Assembly (NCBI RefSeq): GCF_000821065.1
Contig: NZ_CDGG01000001.1
Span: 4,030,001-4,094,000 of the forward strand
From: Oceanobacillus oncorhynchi
Lineage (GTDB): Bacteria > Bacillota > Bacilli > Bacillales > Amphibacillaceae
Reading direction: 5' to 3'
Length of the DNA: 64,000 bases
The position numbers were made by a program, and so were the translations under genes. Shown one piece after another: positions 8,774 to 18,868 of this stretch (its first letter is position 1; the number at the start of each line of letters is the position of its first letter). The notes beneath the pieces were generated by a model. The model was not told where the DNA came from, searched no databases, and worked only from the letters and a program-made list of their open reading frames with translations.

Positions 8774-9556
8774 TTACGATACCTTATGCTCCAATCGTAA
8801 TCGGTCAGCTACCATCGCAATAAATTCAGAATTCGTCGGTTTTGCTTTAGAAATATTGATGGTGTAACCAAATAATGCTGAAATGGAATCAATATTCCCT
8901 CTGCTCCAAGCTACCTCTATTGCATGGCGAATTGCTCTTTCTACACGGGAAGCAGTTGTATTGAATTTTTTGGCGATATCCGGATAAAGCACTTTTGTGA
9001 TGGACCCCAAAAGATCAATATCATTATAAACCATAGTAATTGCTTCTCTTAAGTACATATATCCTTTAATATGCGCAGGCACGCCTATTTCATGAATAAT
9101 ATTGGTTATATTCGCTTCCAGGTCCTGCTTTTTCTTACTTTCAATATTTGTTTTCGTCACATTTGATACTCTGGAAACCGCACTTCCCTGAACCTGCAGA
9201 ATTTGATCAGCCAGATTCTGTATGTCAAACGGCTTCAGGATAAAATAAGAAGCTCCTAAATCAACTGCCTTCTTCATCACTTCTTCCTGACCAAATGCAG
9301 TCAACATAATAATATGTGGTTTTTTAGTTAATTCCATTTTTTTAATTTCATTTAAAACAGCTATTCCATCCATATGCGGCATAATAATATCTAATACCAG
9401 CACATCCGGTGTTTTCTCTTCAATCAACGGGAGGCAGTCCCTTCCGTTTAATGCTGTTCCGACAATTTCAATTTCTTCCTGTTCCCCAAAAAAGTCCTCC
9501 ATTAATTGTATTAACTCACGATTATCATCAACAAAACACACAGATATTTTACTCAC
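8774..9556 (-). CDS. spo0A: sporulation master regulator Spo0A
   Basis: 260 residues from GTG 9556, which follows AAAGGAGG by seven bases; an upstream ATG at 9586 lies before this ribosome site and is rejected. The receiver domain has the acidic pocket DD (10-11), the phosphorylated Asp56 (VLVLDIIMP) and LKPFD. The C-terminal DNA-binding domain has the highly conserved [19 protein letters not shown] helix. Phosphorylated by the phosphorelay, it activates sporulation genes and represses others at TGTCGAA sites; one such site lies in its own leader. Neighbours spoIVB and recN match B. subtilis. Confidence 0.97.
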   Translation of the reverse strand: MSKISVCFVDDNRELIQLMEDFFGEQEEIEIVGTALNGRDCLPLIEEKTPDVLVLDIIMPHMDGIAVLNEIKKMELTKKPHIIMLTAFGQEEVMKKAVDLGASYFILKPFDIQNLADQILQVQGSAVSRVSNVTKTNIESKKKQDLEANITNIIHEIGVPAHIKGYMYLREAITMVYNDIDLLGSITKVLYPDIAKKFNTTASRVERAIRHAIEVAWSRGNIDSISALFGYTINISKAKPTNSEFIAMVADRLRLEHKVS

Positions 9557-9695
9557 TAAAAAATCCTCCTTTTGCTTTTTATGCACCTATATCATATTCT
9601 ACAAAAAACATAAATATCCTCTTTAAAATCAAAAAACTTTTGATTTATTTCGATTTTCTCAAGTATTCTTCGTTTTTCTCTTTTTTTCACCAACT

Positions 9696-9702
9696 TTCGA
9701 CA
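9696..9702 (-). promoter_or_regulatory. Spo0A box in the spo0A leader
   Basis: TGTCGAA on the minus strand, 140 bases upstream of the spo0A start. It fits autoregulation of spo0A by Spo0A, known in B. subtilis. Confidence 0.65.
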
Positions 9703-9811
9703 CAATTTTCAACGTATTATTGTATCCGTTTTCATTATATCAGATAGTAGTTGGAAATAAAATGCATATTTCCAATAAACATACTATATTTTAATGATTA
9801 TTTAAAAACTA

Positions 9812-9851
9812 AAAAATGTCTATAATAGCAAACGCTACTACAGACATTTTT
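9812..9851 (-). terminator. spoIVB terminator
   Basis: An 18-bp stem (AAAAATGTCT plus ATAATAGC with its complement, two G-T pairs), 4-nt loop AAAC or its complement, and a T5 tail on the minus strand. Confidence 0.85.
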
Positions 9852-9915
9852 AATTATTGATTTATTATTTTATTCTGTTAGGGAAAAGAAAGCTTAACCG
9901 GAATGACAGCAGCTG

Positions 9916-11109
9916 CTACGCTGCAGCTTCATTCAAATCAGATTGAATAATATCTGCATCTTCAAGCATCCATTCGATATGAACACCGTATCCCGAGGTA
10001 GGATCATTTACAAACACATGTGTTACTGCACCGATAACCTTGTCATTTTGAATAATAGGGCTTCCGCTCATTCCCTGAACAATTCCGCCAGTTAATTCTA
10101 ATAATCGCGGATCGGTAATTTGAATAACCATTCCCTTTGTAGATGCTGATTTTTGAGGAACACTGCTGATAATTTCAATGTCAAATTCTTCAATCTTCTC
10201 TCCATCCACTACAGTAAGAATTTTTGCAGGCCCTTCTTTGACTTCATGGGATAGTGCGACAGGAAAGGTTTCATCATATTTTTCATGATTTACCTCCTTT
10301 TCTAATACCCCAAATATTCCATAATCCGTATTTTTCGTGATATTACCAATTCTTTTTTCTTGCGTTTGAAAGGAAGCTTGTTTTTCTCCCGGTAAACCAT
10401 TATCACCCTTTTCAATTGCAGTTACAGAAGAATGGATAATGGATCCCTGCTTGATGTCAATCGGTTTCTTCGTATCCATATCCGAAATAACATGTCCTAA
10501 CGCGCCATATTTCCCTGTTTCCGGCTCGTAAAATGTCATTGTTCCAATACCTGCTGCTGTATCTCTGATATATAAACCAATTTTGTAAGCATTTTCTTTT
10601 TTGTCGAAAATCGGCTGCAGGTTTGTTTCAATATACTTATCTCCGCGTTTCAGCTTGATTTGCATTTTTTTATTTTCCTTACCGCTGTGATCAACAATCG
10701 GTTTAATGTCTGTCATATGATTGATCTTTTGACCATTTATTTCAACAATTGTATCACCAATATTTATTTTAGCGGCTTCTCCCGGAGACTTTACTCCTTC
10801 AGACATTTTCACTTGATGATGACCGACAACCAGTACACCTTTCGTTTCTAACTGCACTCCAATGGATTGTCCTCCCGGTACTACTCTTACATCCTCCAGA
10901 CGTTGATGCTGCCCCTGATTATCCTCTTTATTCGTATGCTCTTCATTATTGAAAAAAGGAAGGATAGGATAGTCTTGAAAAACCTCTTTATACCCTTGCA
11001 TGGAAGTATCTGCGTGGATAAAGGAAGGGGAAATAAAAAACAATATAAAAGCAAGCGATAATAGCGAGCTGATTTTATATGTCCATCTGATTTTGTTTGT
11101 TTTGCTCAT
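9916..11109 (-). CDS. spoIVB: SpoIVB serine peptidase
   Basis: 397 residues from ATG 11109, which follows GAGGAGG by eight bases; an earlier in-frame ATG (11127) overlaps that site. A signal/anchor helix (residues about 9-34) precedes a PDZ domain (about 95-170, [16 protein letters not shown]) and the S55 peptidase domain with the active-site loop [11 protein letters not shown] near residue 348. SpoIVB is secreted from the forespore into the intermembrane space, where it cleaves SpoIVFA and so triggers pro-sigma-K processing. The order recN-spoIVB-spo0A is conserved in Bacillus. Confidence 0.95.
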   Translation of the reverse strand: MSKTNKIRWTYKISSLLSLAFILFFISPSFIHADTSMQGYKEVFQDYPILPFFNNEEHTNKEDNQGQHQRLEDVRVVPGGQSIGVQLETKGVLVVGHHQVKMSEGVKSPGEAAKINIGDTIVEINGQKINHMTDIKPIVDHSGKENKKMQIKLKRGDKYIETNLQPIFDKKENAYKIGLYIRDTAAGIGTMTFYEPETGKYGALGHVISDMDTKKPIDIKQGSIIHSSVTAIEKGDNGLPGEKQASFQTQEKRIGNITKNTDYGIFGVLEKEVNHEKYDETFPVALSHEVKEGPAKILTVVDGEKIEEFDIEIISSVPQKSASTKGMVIQITDPRLLELTGGIVQGMSGSPIIQNDKVIGAVTHVFVNDPTSGYGVHIEWMLEDADIIQSDLNEAAA

Positions 11110-11302
11110 AAATCGTCTCCTCCTCATACAAAAAATATTATCTTTCTGTACATATACTTTTTGCAGTTGGAGGGCAGTTTAAACTGGAACAACCTATGTG
11201 ATATGTGTATCTTTTCCTCTAAAAATATAGATAAACGGACGTATAGTGTTGTTATTCTTAAGATGCAAAAGGACATGTGATTAACGAAATTTGTAAGTAC
11301 AG

Positions 11303-11337
11303 GAAAAAGAAAAAACCGGTACAGTTATTGTCCGATT
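11303..11337 (-). terminator. recN terminator
   Basis: Minus strand AATCGG-ACA paired with TGT-ACCGGTT (one bulge), followed by a T6 run; directly downstream of recN. Confidence 0.7.
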
Positions 11338-11357
11338 TTTTTAACGTTTTTATCCCT

Positions 11358-13052
11358 TTAATTTGATTTTTTAAAACGATCTGCCAATGTTAACATTTCT
11401 TTCGCATGTTCTTTTGCTGTATCTGTTAATTTTGTTCCAGTAATCATCCGGCTTAATTCCTCAATCAGTTCCGTATTATTTAATTCAATAACAGAAGTAA
11501 AAGTGCGATTTTCCTTTTCCTTTTTCTGAATAAATTTATGCGTATCTGCCATAGCAGCGACCTGCGGAAGATGTGTAATACACAGAACCTGTGATTCCAG
11601 CGATATTTCATGGATTTTTTCAGCAATTGCCTGTGCGACTCTTCCGCTGACTCCGGTGTCCACTTCATCAAAAATAACACTCGTAATGCCCTGATGCTTT
11701 GAGAAAATCTTCTTCAAAGCAAGCATGATTCTTGATAATTCTCCTCCTGAAGCTATTTTTGTGAGGTCTTTTAAAGGCTCGCCGACATTGGTGGAAATGC
11801 GGAAAAGTATTTTATCATAGCCGTTTGATTTCAGCTTCCGCTGCGTTGAATCCTCAAAATCAATGGAAAAGGTCGTCTTTTCTAAATAGAGGTCTTTTAA
11901 TTCCCGGTGGATATCGTTCGTTAATGTTTCCGCGGCTTGTTTTCGTAAGTGATGAAGCTGATCTGCTTCTAATAAAGCATCCTTTTCAACCTCATCAATT
12001 TCTGTTACAAGTGTATTTAAATGCGTTTCCCGATTTGTAATCTGTTCGATTTCTTCTTCAACGCGTCCTAAGTAGTCTAACATTTCTTCCACCGTTGGAC
12101 CGTATTTACGCTTTAATCTGTTCAATTCATCCATCCGCTGTTCAATCTCATTCAGGCGCTCCGGATTAAATTGCAGCTGGTCAAGATAATTGCGAATATC
12201 ATACGTGAGTTCTTCCAGCATATAATAATGATTAGATATACTGTCCAATTTTTCAGCAATAAAAGGATCTAAATCTGCTCCGTCCTGTAAAGCTGATTGT
12301 GCGTGGCTGACTAATTCTAATCCATGCTGCTCGCCATATAAAGAAAAATAAGCATCCGAAAGAGATTGATGTATCCTTTCATAATTTGCAAGCTGATTGC
12401 GCTCTTCTTCAAGCGCCGTATCCTCATTCGGGATAAGCTGTGCTTCTGTTAATTCCTGCTGTTGGAATTGGAGCAGATCCAGGCGCTGTGCCATCTCCTG
12501 CTCATTGTCATTCAGGCTGCGGTACTTTTTCTTCAGATTTTCCAGACGGTTATAAATATCCTGATAATCCTTTTTTGCTTCCTTCATGTCATCTCCAAGA
12601 TAGAGATCTAAAAAATCAATATGCTGCTCATTATCCATCAGCGATTGCGTCTCGTGCTGACTATGGATATCAATCAATGTTTTTCCAAATTCCCGGAGAA
12701 TAGCCAGTGTCACTAATTTACTATTTACACGGCAGATGCTTTTTCCAGAGGAGGTTATGGTCCGCTGAAGTACAATTTGTTCATCACTGATTTCAATCCC
12801 ATATGCTTTTCCTACTTGGTAAATAGGGTGCTTTTCGTGATCGATGAAAAATAATCCTTCAATCTCCGCTTTATTCGATTCATGTCGAACAAAGTCTACA
12901 GAACCTCTTGCTCCGGCTAATAATTGGATAGCATCAATGATAATCGATTTTCCTGCACCAGTCTCCCCCGTCAAAACAGTAAGGCCTTCTTGAAAGTTTA
13001 AGGATAATTCTTCAATAATCGCAAAGTTTTTTATAGATAATTCAGTTAACAT
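11358..13052 (-). CDS. recN: DNA repair protein RecN
   Basis: 564 residues, an SMC-like ATPase that gathers broken DNA ends before recombination. Walker A GETGAGKS lies at 29-36; a long coiled-coil region follows (about 150-380, e.g. NRLENLKKKYRSLNDNEQEM); the ABC signature (IASGGELSRIMLALK) and Walker B (VIFDEVDTGVSG) are in the last third. The gene starts ATG and lies 25 bases after ahrC. I see no obvious LexA box in front of it. Confidence 0.97.
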   Translation of the reverse strand: MLTELSIKNFAIIEELSLNFQEGLTVLTGETGAGKSIIIDAIQLLAGARGSVDFVRHESNKAEIEGLFFIDHEKHPIYQVGKAYGIEISDEQIVLQRTITSSGKSICRVNSKLVTLAILREFGKTLIDIHSQHETQSLMDNEQHIDFLDLYLGDDMKEAKKDYQDIYNRLENLKKKYRSLNDNEQEMAQRLDLLQFQQQELTEAQLIPNEDTALEEERNQLANYERIHQSLSDAYFSLYGEQHGLELVSHAQSALQDGADLDPFIAEKLDSISNHYYMLEELTYDIRNYLDQLQFNPERLNEIEQRMDELNRLKRKYGPTVEEMLDYLGRVEEEIEQITNRETHLNTLVTEIDEVEKDALLEADQLHHLRKQAAETLTNDIHRELKDLYLEKTTFSIDFEDSTQRKLKSNGYDKILFRISTNVGEPLKDLTKIASGGELSRIMLALKKIFSKHQGITSVIFDEVDTGVSGRVAQAIAEKIHEISLESQVLCITHLPQVAAMADTHKFIQKKEKENRTFTSVIELNNTELIEELSRMITGTKLTDTAKEHAKEMLTLADRFKKSN

Positions 13053-13077
13053 GCTGCCTCACCCCGACTAAATAATT

Positions 13078-13527
13078 TTAAAGCATTCCAATTAATCGAT
13101 TTTTGATATCCTCCGCATGTTCAGGTGTCCTGCATATAATTAAACAAGTATCGTCCCCGCAGATGGTTCCCATGATTTCTTCCCAATCCAAATTGTCGAT
13201 CAAGACGCCGACTGCGTGGGCATTTCCAGGGAGTGTTTTTAAAATAATAAAATGACTTGCATTCTCTATTTTGACAAACGTATCCACAATCAACCGCTGC
13301 AGTTTTTGCAGCGGATTAAAACGCTGATCTGCAGGCAGGCTATACTTATATTGACCTGTATTCGTCGGTACCTTTACCAATTGCAGTTCTTTAATATCCC
13401 GTGATACGGTAGCCTGTGTGACGTTATAGCCAAGATTTTTTAATGAATCGACAAGCTCATCTTGTGTTTCAATAATGTTTTCTGTGATCAGTTCACGAAT
13501 TTTAATATGGCGTTGTATTTTACTCAC
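13078..13527 (-). CDS. ahrC: arginine repressor/activator AhrC (ArgR)
   Basis: 149 residues from GTG 13527, seven bases after AAGGAGGG, exactly the length of B. subtilis AhrC; the frame is open further upstream but without a ribosome site. The winged helix-turn-helix is residues 1-70 ([20 protein letters not shown]) and the arginine-binding, hexamer-forming domain is residues 80-149 with GTICGDDT. It represses arginine synthesis and activates catabolism in response to L-arginine. Position between tlyA-like and recN genes is conserved. Confidence 0.96.
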   Translation of the reverse strand: MSKIQRHIKIRELITENIIETQDELVDSLKNLGYNVTQATVSRDIKELQLVKVPTNTGQYKYSLPADQRFNPLQKLQRLIVDTFVKIENASHFIILKTLPGNAHAVGVLIDNLDWEEIMGTICGDDTCLIICRTPEHAEDIKNRLIGML

Positions 13528-13589
13528 GTATAAACCCTCCTTATAGTGCATACATCTTCTTATAATGTGATATGTCATGTGTTCCAGAA

Positions 13590-14399
13590 TTATTGAGTCA
13601 ATGCCTGCTGTGCTTCCCTGACAACTTCTTCTAATCCGATTTCTTTTGGCGTTTCTTCATTTCTCCATTTGAAATGTGCCAGAAATTCAATATTGCCTTC
13701 TGTTCCTTTAATAGGAGAGTATGTTATATCTACTAAAGTAAATGAAGCCATCGCTGCATAATTTACCACTTTTTCGAGAACCTCCAGATGAATTGCCGGA
13801 TCTCTGACAATCCCTTTTTCACCAACCTGGTCTCTTAAAGCCTCAAATTGCGGCTTTATTAACGCAATAACATCATTCTTTTCATGCAGTAATGTCGCCA
13901 GAACAGGGAATATATGCTTCAGCGAAATAAAAGAAACATCAATAGAAGCAACTTCAGGCAAACCATACTCGAGCGTCTCTGGTGTAACATGTCTGAAGTT
14001 TGTCCGTTCCATCTCAATCACACGAGGGTCGTTCCGGAGCTTCCAATCTAATTGATTATAGCCGACATCAATGGCATAGCATTTTTTAGCGCCATTTTTT
14101 AAAGCACAATCTGTAAAACCACCTGTCGACGAGCCGATGTCCATAAAAATTTTATCTGAAATAGACACTGAAAATAATTGAAGAGCTTTTTCAAGCTTAT
14201 AGCCGCCGCGGCCTACATATTTTAAACGTTTATCTTTGATTCGGAGCGGCTTATTGACAGGAACAAGGCTTCCCGGCTTATCCACACGCTCTTCTCCTGA
14301 ATAAACCAGTCCCGCCATCACCGCACGTTTCGCTTTTTCCATATCTTCCGCCAATTCTCTTTCTACTAATAGCTCAGCAATTTTTTTCTTTTTTTTCAT
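13590..14399 (-). CDS. yqxC: TlyA family rRNA 2'-O-methyltransferase (YqxC)
   Basis: 269 residues. An N-terminal S4 RNA-binding domain (about 5-65, [18 protein letters not shown]) is joined to an FtsJ-like methyltransferase domain with the SAM loop [16 protein letters not shown] (about 84-99) and the catalytic-type sequence IALIKPQFE. TlyA relatives methylate rRNA cytidines at the 2'-O position, or act as haemolysin-like proteins in older annotations. The poly-Lys start (MKKKKK) follows AAGGAAACGGG. In B. subtilis dxs lies directly upstream; it is absent here. Confidence 0.9.
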   Translation of the reverse strand: MKKKKKIAELLVERELAEDMEKAKRAVMAGLVYSGEERVDKPGSLVPVNKPLRIKDKRLKYVGRGGYKLEKALQLFSVSISDKIFMDIGSSTGGFTDCALKNGAKKCYAIDVGYNQLDWKLRNDPRVIEMERTNFRHVTPETLEYGLPEVASIDVSFISLKHIFPVLATLLHEKNDVIALIKPQFEALRDQVGEKGIVRDPAIHLEVLEKVVNYAAMASFTLVDITYSPIKGTEGNIEFLAHFKWRNEETPKEIGLEEVVREAQQALTQ

Positions 14400-14441
14400 A
14401 ACCCGTTTCCTTTACATAATATAATGTGTCAACACACGCTT

Positions 14442-15329
14442 TTAGTGGTCTCTTTCACTAAAGTAATCCGTCAACGCTTTTAAAAGAGAATCTTCTGCGC
14501 CGGCTAATTTCAAGTTCTCATATGCTTGTTGAACGTATTTTTCTTTTTGCGCAATTGCACCTTCCAGGCCTAATAATTTAGGGTACGTGCTTTTTTCGTT
14601 TAATTCATCGCTGCCTACCCGTTTTCCCAGCTTTTCTTCCTCGCCGGAAACATCCAGGATATCATCCTGCACCTGAAAAATAAGCCCTAAATAATAAGCA
14701 TATTTCTCTAAATAACGTACCTGCTCTTCTGTTGCATTTGCTAAATACGCTCCTGCAAAAATAGCGAAACGAATCAGTTCTCCTGTTTTCAAGGCATGAA
14801 TTTCTTCCATGGCTTCTAACGAAACAGATTGTTTCTCTGCTTCCATATCAAGAATCTGTCCGCCGACCATCCCTTTCGGACCGCTGCAGGCAGTTAATTC
14901 TCTGGTGAGCGTCACCTTTTCATCTGCAGTAAGCAATGGATCATTTAGAATTAATTCAAAGCTGTAGGTCAACAAGGCATCGCCCGCAAGAATGGCTGTA
15001 GCTTCATCAAATTTTTTATGATTCGTTAACATACCGCGCCGGTAATCATCATCATCCATGGCCGGCAAATCATCATGAATGAGTGAATAGGTATGTATCA
15101 TCTCAAGAGCAATCGCCGATGACATCGCTTTTTGAACATCCTGGCCGTATGCTTCATAGCTGGCAAATAATAAAATAGGACGCAATCTCTTTCCTCCGGC
15201 ATCTAAGGAATAAAGCATGGACTGTTTTAAATTACCCGGTATTTCCAGCTTGTTAAAACAGCTTGTATACGCTTTTTCGAGCTCCTCCTGATAATACGTT
15301 AAATATGCCTGTAATCGTTTATGCGCCAT
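14442..15329 (-). CDS. ispA: farnesyl diphosphate synthase (polyprenyl synthetase)
   Basis: 295 residues. It condenses DMAPP/GPP with IPP to make farnesyl diphosphate, the precursor for undecaprenyl and menaquinone side chains. The first Asp-rich motif is DDLPAMDDDD (86-95) and the second is QVQDDILD (about 215-222), with GGKRLRP at 45-51. The two small or aromatic residues before the first Asp motif (LIH) are in the range of short-chain synthases. ATG follows GAGGAGG. It is one base from xseB, so they are co-transcribed. Confidence 0.95.
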   Translation of the reverse strand: MAHKRLQAYLTYYQEELEKAYTSCFNKLEIPGNLKQSMLYSLDAGGKRLRPILLFASYEAYGQDVQKAMSSAIALEMIHTYSLIHDDLPAMDDDDYRRGMLTNHKKFDEATAILAGDALLTYSFELILNDPLLTADEKVTLTRELTACSGPKGMVGGQILDMEAEKQSVSLEAMEEIHALKTGELIRFAIFAGAYLANATEEQVRYLEKYAYYLGLIFQVQDDILDVSGEEEKLGKRVGSDELNEKSTYPKLLGLEGAIAQKEKYVQQAYENLKLAGAEDSLLKALTDYFSERDH

Positions 15330-15330
15330 C

Positions 15331-15573
15331 TTATTTGTCCTCCTCTACTTCAAACGGCTCCAGTTCACCCTGCTCATTTAAAATATGAACCATTTTTTCC
15401 TGTACATTGGTTAATTTTTTATTGCATAGCTTAGAGAGCTTCATCCCATCATGATAATACTCAATCGCTTTTTCAAGAGGAACATCGCCTTCCTCCAGTT
15501 TATTGACAATAACTTCGAGCTTTTCCATCGCTTGCTCAAAGGTTAATTCATCATATTTCTTTTCTTCCGCCAC
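15331..15573 (-). CDS. xseB: exodeoxyribonuclease VII small subunit
   Basis: 80 residues, starting at GTG after AAAGGAGG. It has the family pattern [20 protein letters not shown], then [20 protein letters not shown], and a charged C-terminus. It forms a complex with XseA that degrades single-stranded DNA. The start overlaps the end of xseA by 23 bases, so it is translationally coupled. Confidence 0.95.
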   Translation of the reverse strand: MAEEKKYDELTFEQAMEKLEVIVNKLEEGDVPLEKAIEYYHDGMKLSKLCNKKLTNVQEKMVHILNEQGELEPFEVEEDK

Positions 15574-16921
15574 TCTGATCTACCTCCTTTATCTTTTGTA
15601 CGTTTGCATGCAGATATCCGTCCTGCAGCCGTACATCGATTGGATCTCCTTCGTTCACATCCTTGATGGATTTAATCACATCACCATCTTGACTATAGCT
15701 GATCCCATAACCTCGTGCCATAACAGCAAGCGGGTTAACCAGTGTTAATTTGTTGATAGAAGTCTGTAAGTCGCTTTCTGATTTTGCAAACAGCTGTTTC
15801 ATGGATCGGTTTAACTCCGCCAGCAATTTACTATTTTTATCTGCTGCTGTTTTTATTTCCTGCTCCGGATGCTGTGTATCCAGCCTCTGTTTAAGATGCG
15901 TGTAACGAAGCTGCTTCTGTTCCATTCTTGCTTTTAACGACTTGTTTAATGAATCCAGCATCGAATCCAGTTCTTGTTCTTTTTGGGCAATCAGCTGTTT
16001 CGGGTATTTAAATGCATAGGTTTGGCTTAATGATTCCAATCGTTTACGATGCATTTGTATATCTGTACGCATCACCTGTGACAGACGCTGCGCTAAATAC
16101 GATACTTTATCAAGCTGTTCCTTTTGCGAAGGGACAGCTAACTCAGCTGCTCCTGTCGGCGTCGGCGCACGTAAATCAGATACAAAATCAGCAATTGTTG
16201 TATCTGTTTCATGCCCCACAGCAGAAATAACAGGAATCTCCGATGCATAAATCGCTCGTGCCACTGCTTCTTCGTTAAAGCTCCACAACTCCTCAATCGA
16301 CCCGCCACCGCGGCCGACAATCAAAACGTCATACTCCTCTGGAAAAGCATTCGCATATTGAATCTTTTTCACAATGGAACTGGTCGCCTGCGGACCCTGC
16401 ACAGATACCGGCAGCACTGTAATCTTCACAGAAGGTGCTCTTCTTTCAATCGTTGTCACAATATCACGGACAGCTGCCCCGGTTGGAGATGTAATGACGC
16501 CGACATGATTCGGGTAAGCAGGAATCTTTTTTTTCTGGTCATCAAGAAATAAGCCTTCTGTTTGCAATTTTTCTTTCAATTGCTCAAAAGCCTGATACAA
16601 CGCCCCGATGCCGTCTGGCTCCATGTCACGGATATAAAGCTGATATTGCCCGCTTGCTTCATAGACACTTACCTCTCCCCGAATAAGCACACTCATGCCA
16701 TTTTCCGGACGAAAAACAAGCCTGCTGTTATTCGAAGAGAACATCACTGCCTGGATACGGGCATTATCATCCTTAATGGTCATATACATGTGTCCGCGGC
16801 TATGGTGTTTAAAGTTAGATATTTCCCCTCGCAGCCAAACCTGTCGCAGATGGGGGTCTGTATCTATCTTACGCTTCACATACCTGGTTAGTGCAGTAAC
16901 CGTCAGATAATTATCTTTCAC
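15551..16921 (-). CDS. xseA: exodeoxyribonuclease VII large subunit
   Basis: 456 residues from GTG 16921, overlapping the folD stop codon by four bases (GTGA). An N-terminal OB fold (about 1-100, [20 protein letters not shown]) binds single-stranded DNA. The central catalytic domain has [14 protein letters not shown] and [13 protein letters not shown] long coiled coil follows (about 270-400). With XseB it trims single-stranded ends in mismatch and recombination repair. Confidence 0.96.
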   Translation of the reverse strand: MKDNYLTVTALTRYVKRKIDTDPHLRQVWLRGEISNFKHHSRGHMYMTIKDDNARIQAVMFSSNNSRLVFRPENGMSVLIRGEVSVYEASGQYQLYIRDMEPDGIGALYQAFEQLKEKLQTEGLFLDDQKKKIPAYPNHVGVITSPTGAAVRDIVTTIERRAPSVKITVLPVSVQGPQATSSIVKKIQYANAFPEEYDVLIVGRGGGSIEELWSFNEEAVARAIYASEIPVISAVGHETDTTIADFVSDLRAPTPTGAAELAVPSQKEQLDKVSYLAQRLSQVMRTDIQMHRKRLESLSQTYAFKYPKQLIAQKEQELDSMLDSLNKSLKARMEQKQLRYTHLKQRLDTQHPEQEIKTAADKNSKLLAELNRSMKQLFAKSESDLQTSINKLTLVNPLAVMARGYGISYSQDGDVIKSIKDVNEGDPIDVRLQDGYLHANVQKIKEVDQSGGRKEI

Positions 16922-17772
16922 TTTTCAGACAGTCCTTTAGCAGCCTTGATGGTATTTTTTAAAAGCATTGTAATCGTCATCGGACCGACACCGCGGGGAA
17001 CTGGTGTAATATAAGATGCTTTTTCCTTCGCACTTTCAAATTCCACGTCACCAGTCAGCTTGCCATTGTCCATGCGGTTAATACCAACATCGATAACTAC
17101 TGCTCCTTCTTTCACATAGCTTCCGTCAACAGCATGCTCTCTGCCCATGGCAACTACTAAAATATCTGCTTCCAACGCAAGTTCACGAAGGTTCTGCGTA
17201 CGGGAATGACAATATGTAACTGTCGCATTTCTCTCTAACAGCAATAATCCCATCGGTTTTCCGACAATATTGCTGCGTCCGATAATCACAGCGCGCTTCC
17301 CTTCTATTTCAATATTTTTAGATTCAAGCATCGTCAGAATCCCATAAGGAGTACAAGGCAAAAAGGTTTCTTCTCCATTTACAAGCTTTCCAATGTTGAC
17401 CGGGTGAAAACCATCTACGTCTTTTAAAGGAGAAATAGCGTGGATGACCTTTTGTTCGTCAATATGATCAGGCAATGGCAATTGAACAAGAATACCATGT
17501 ACATCCTTATCATTATTCTGCCCTTCAATCACTTGTAACAGCTCCTGCTCGGAAACCGATTCCGGCAGCTCAATTAAGTTGGACGAGATCCCCGTGAAAT
17601 CACATGCTTTTTCTTTCCCTTTCACATAAGATTTAGACGCAGGATTATCTCCTACCAGAATAACCGTTAAATGCGGGTGGATATTCTGTTGCTTTAAAAT
17701 CTCTACTTCATGTTTCATTTCTTCTTTTAACTCATCTGACAGCTCTCTTCCGTTTAATAACTCTGCAGTCAT
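16918..17772 (-). CDS. folD: bifunctional methylene-THF dehydrogenase/cyclohydrolase FolD
   Basis: 284 residues from ATG 17772, eight bases after AAGGAGGG; a TTG two codons earlier is too close to it. FolD interconverts 5,10-methylene- and 10-formyl-THF using NADP. SKSYVKGKEKA carries the catalytic Lys and Tyr; ILVQLPLPDHI and the dinucleotide-binding VIIGRSNIVGKPM are family signatures, and PVPRGVGPMTITML closes the protein. It provides one-carbon units that connect to the glycine cleavage genes further on. Confidence 0.97.
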   Translation of the reverse strand: MTAELLNGRELSDELKEEMKHEVEILKQQNIHPHLTVILVGDNPASKSYVKGKEKACDFTGISSNLIELPESVSEQELLQVIEGQNNDKDVHGILVQLPLPDHIDEQKVIHAISPLKDVDGFHPVNIGKLVNGEETFLPCTPYGILTMLESKNIEIEGKRAVIIGRSNIVGKPMGLLLLERNATVTYCHSRTQNLRELALEADILVVAMGREHAVDGSYVKEGAVVIDVGINRMDNGKLTGDVEFESAKEKASYITPVPRGVGPMTITMLLKNTIKAAKGLSEK

Positions 17773-17786
17773 GATCAATTCCCTCC

Positions 17787-18167
17787 TTATGAAATAACCT
17801 TTGATAAGACACCATTAATGAATTTACCGGATTGTTCATCTCCAAATGTATGCGCCAGCTCTACCGCTTCATTGATAGTTACATTTTGGGGGATATCCTC
17901 CATGTATAATAATTCATAAACAGCAAGTCTTAAAATAGTGCGTTCTACAGATGCAACTCGCTCGAGCGACCATTTTTCCAGGTTCTCCGATATTTTTAAA
18001 TCAATTGTTTCTTTATACGTAATTACGCCTTCAATCAACATAGACAGAAATACGTCTTTCCGCTCTTCTTCCTTCAATGATTCCATTGCTAAACTTACCT
18101 CATCTTCATTCATATCTAACTGAAAAAGCGTCTGAAACGCTTTTTCTCTAGCTTTATGTCGATTCAT
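17787..18167 (-). CDS. nusB: transcription antitermination factor NusB
   Basis: 126 residues from ATG 18167 after AAGGAG; the upstream part of the open frame encodes the ribosome site. The all-helical fold begins MNRHKAREKAFQTLFQLDM and ends with the conserved YLLYMEDIPQNVTINEAVEL-type segment and GKFINGVLSKV. NusB binds boxA RNA with S10 to allow full transcription of rRNA operons. The yqhY-nusB-folD order is that of B. subtilis. Confidence 0.95.
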   Translation of the reverse strand: MNRHKAREKAFQTLFQLDMNEDEVSLAMESLKEEERKDVFLSMLIEGVITYKETIDLKISENLEKWSLERVASVERTILRLAVYELLYMEDIPQNVTINEAVELAHTFGDEQSGKFINGVLSKVIS

Positions 18168-18472
18168 CACACGTCTCCTTCTACATTCTTTCATTTACTG
18201 TTAAAATCATAACACGTTTCCCTTATTTTTGGCTAGGATACCGTATGCCCGCTTTTTTAAGAAAAATAAAAAAGAATTTACAAAGCTGAAGCCTTTTTTG
18301 CCAATTTATCAAAAAGAAAAACACAGGTCATTTGCCTGTGCTTCTCTTTGTTTTAAAACGTATATTCATACATCTGTCTTTATTTTTATTTTTTGAGGCA
18401 TGAGTCATAAGGTATGTTCAAAAAATAACTAAATCTTTCCGCTTCTCATTTGAACATTTATTGTACTTGTAT
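18168..18472. other. nusB-yqhY intergenic region
   Basis: 305 bases without a gene. It holds the yqhY terminator? No: the hairpin at 18311-18345 is read on the minus strand after yqhY. A second inverted repeat, ATGTTCAAA (18413-18421) with TTTGAACAT, lies closer to the yqhY stop and resembles the ends of a dispersed repeat seen elsewhere in the window. The remainder is AT-rich nusB leader. Confidence 0.5.
18311..18345 (-). terminator. terminator downstream of yqhY
   Basis: Minus strand CACAGG, 7-nt loop, CCTGTG, then a T-rich tail; it ends the accB-accC-yqhY transcript. Confidence 0.75.
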
Positions 18473-18856
18473 TTATACAATTTCCTGATTATCCATTTGA
18501 ATACCTGCTACATGAACATTAACTTCTTCCACCTGGATAGAAGTCATGGTTTGAATATTATGCTTAATATTCGTCTGCAGCTTGGCAGCAACCTTTGGAA
18601 TCGATTTTCCAAATTTAAGGATTACATAAATATCAATAATAGCACCATTATCCGTTAATTCTACGCGGACCCCTTTACCGTGGGATTTTTTGCCAAATTT
18701 CTCCGCAACACCCGTTGCAAAGCTGCCGTGCATTGATTTTACCCCATCTACTTCCGTTGCAGCAAGTCCTGCGATAACTTCAAGGACTTCCGGTACAATC
18801 TGTACACTGCCTAAGCTATCATCTTCAAGTATCTCTAATAATAGTTGATCACTCAT
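18473..18856 (-). CDS. yqhY: Asp23/Gls24 family protein YqhY
   Basis: 127 residues from ATG 18856, after AAGGAGTG. The Asp23 domain shows IVPEVLEVIAGLAATEVDGV (about 20-39) and a C-terminal INVHVAGI-like strand (EEVNVHVAGIQM). In B. subtilis yqhY lies in the accBC operon and affects acetyl-CoA carboxylase activity; deletion causes suppressors in acc genes. The same operon arrangement here suggests the same link. It has no membrane segment. Confidence 0.93.
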   Translation of the reverse strand: MSDQLLLEILEDDSLGSVQIVPEVLEVIAGLAATEVDGVKSMHGSFATGVAEKFGKKSHGKGVRVELTDNGAIIDIYVILKFGKSIPKVAAKLQTNIKHNIQTMTSIQVEEVNVHVAGIQMDNQEIV

Positions 18857-18868
18857 TGCCTTCACTCC

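Larger units (their letters stand above)
9557..9915. other. spo0A promoter region
   Basis: 359 bases without a gene: the spo0A leader (very T-rich on the plus strand), a Spo0A box at 9696-9702, and the spoIVB terminator at 9812-9851. I could not place the sigma-A or sigma-H promoters of spo0A with confidence. Confidence 0.5.

Noticed and set aside
11110-11302. Sigma-F/sigma-G promoter of spoIVB
   Set aside because: A GCATC element is present on the minus strand, but the candidate -10 lies at the wrong distance.
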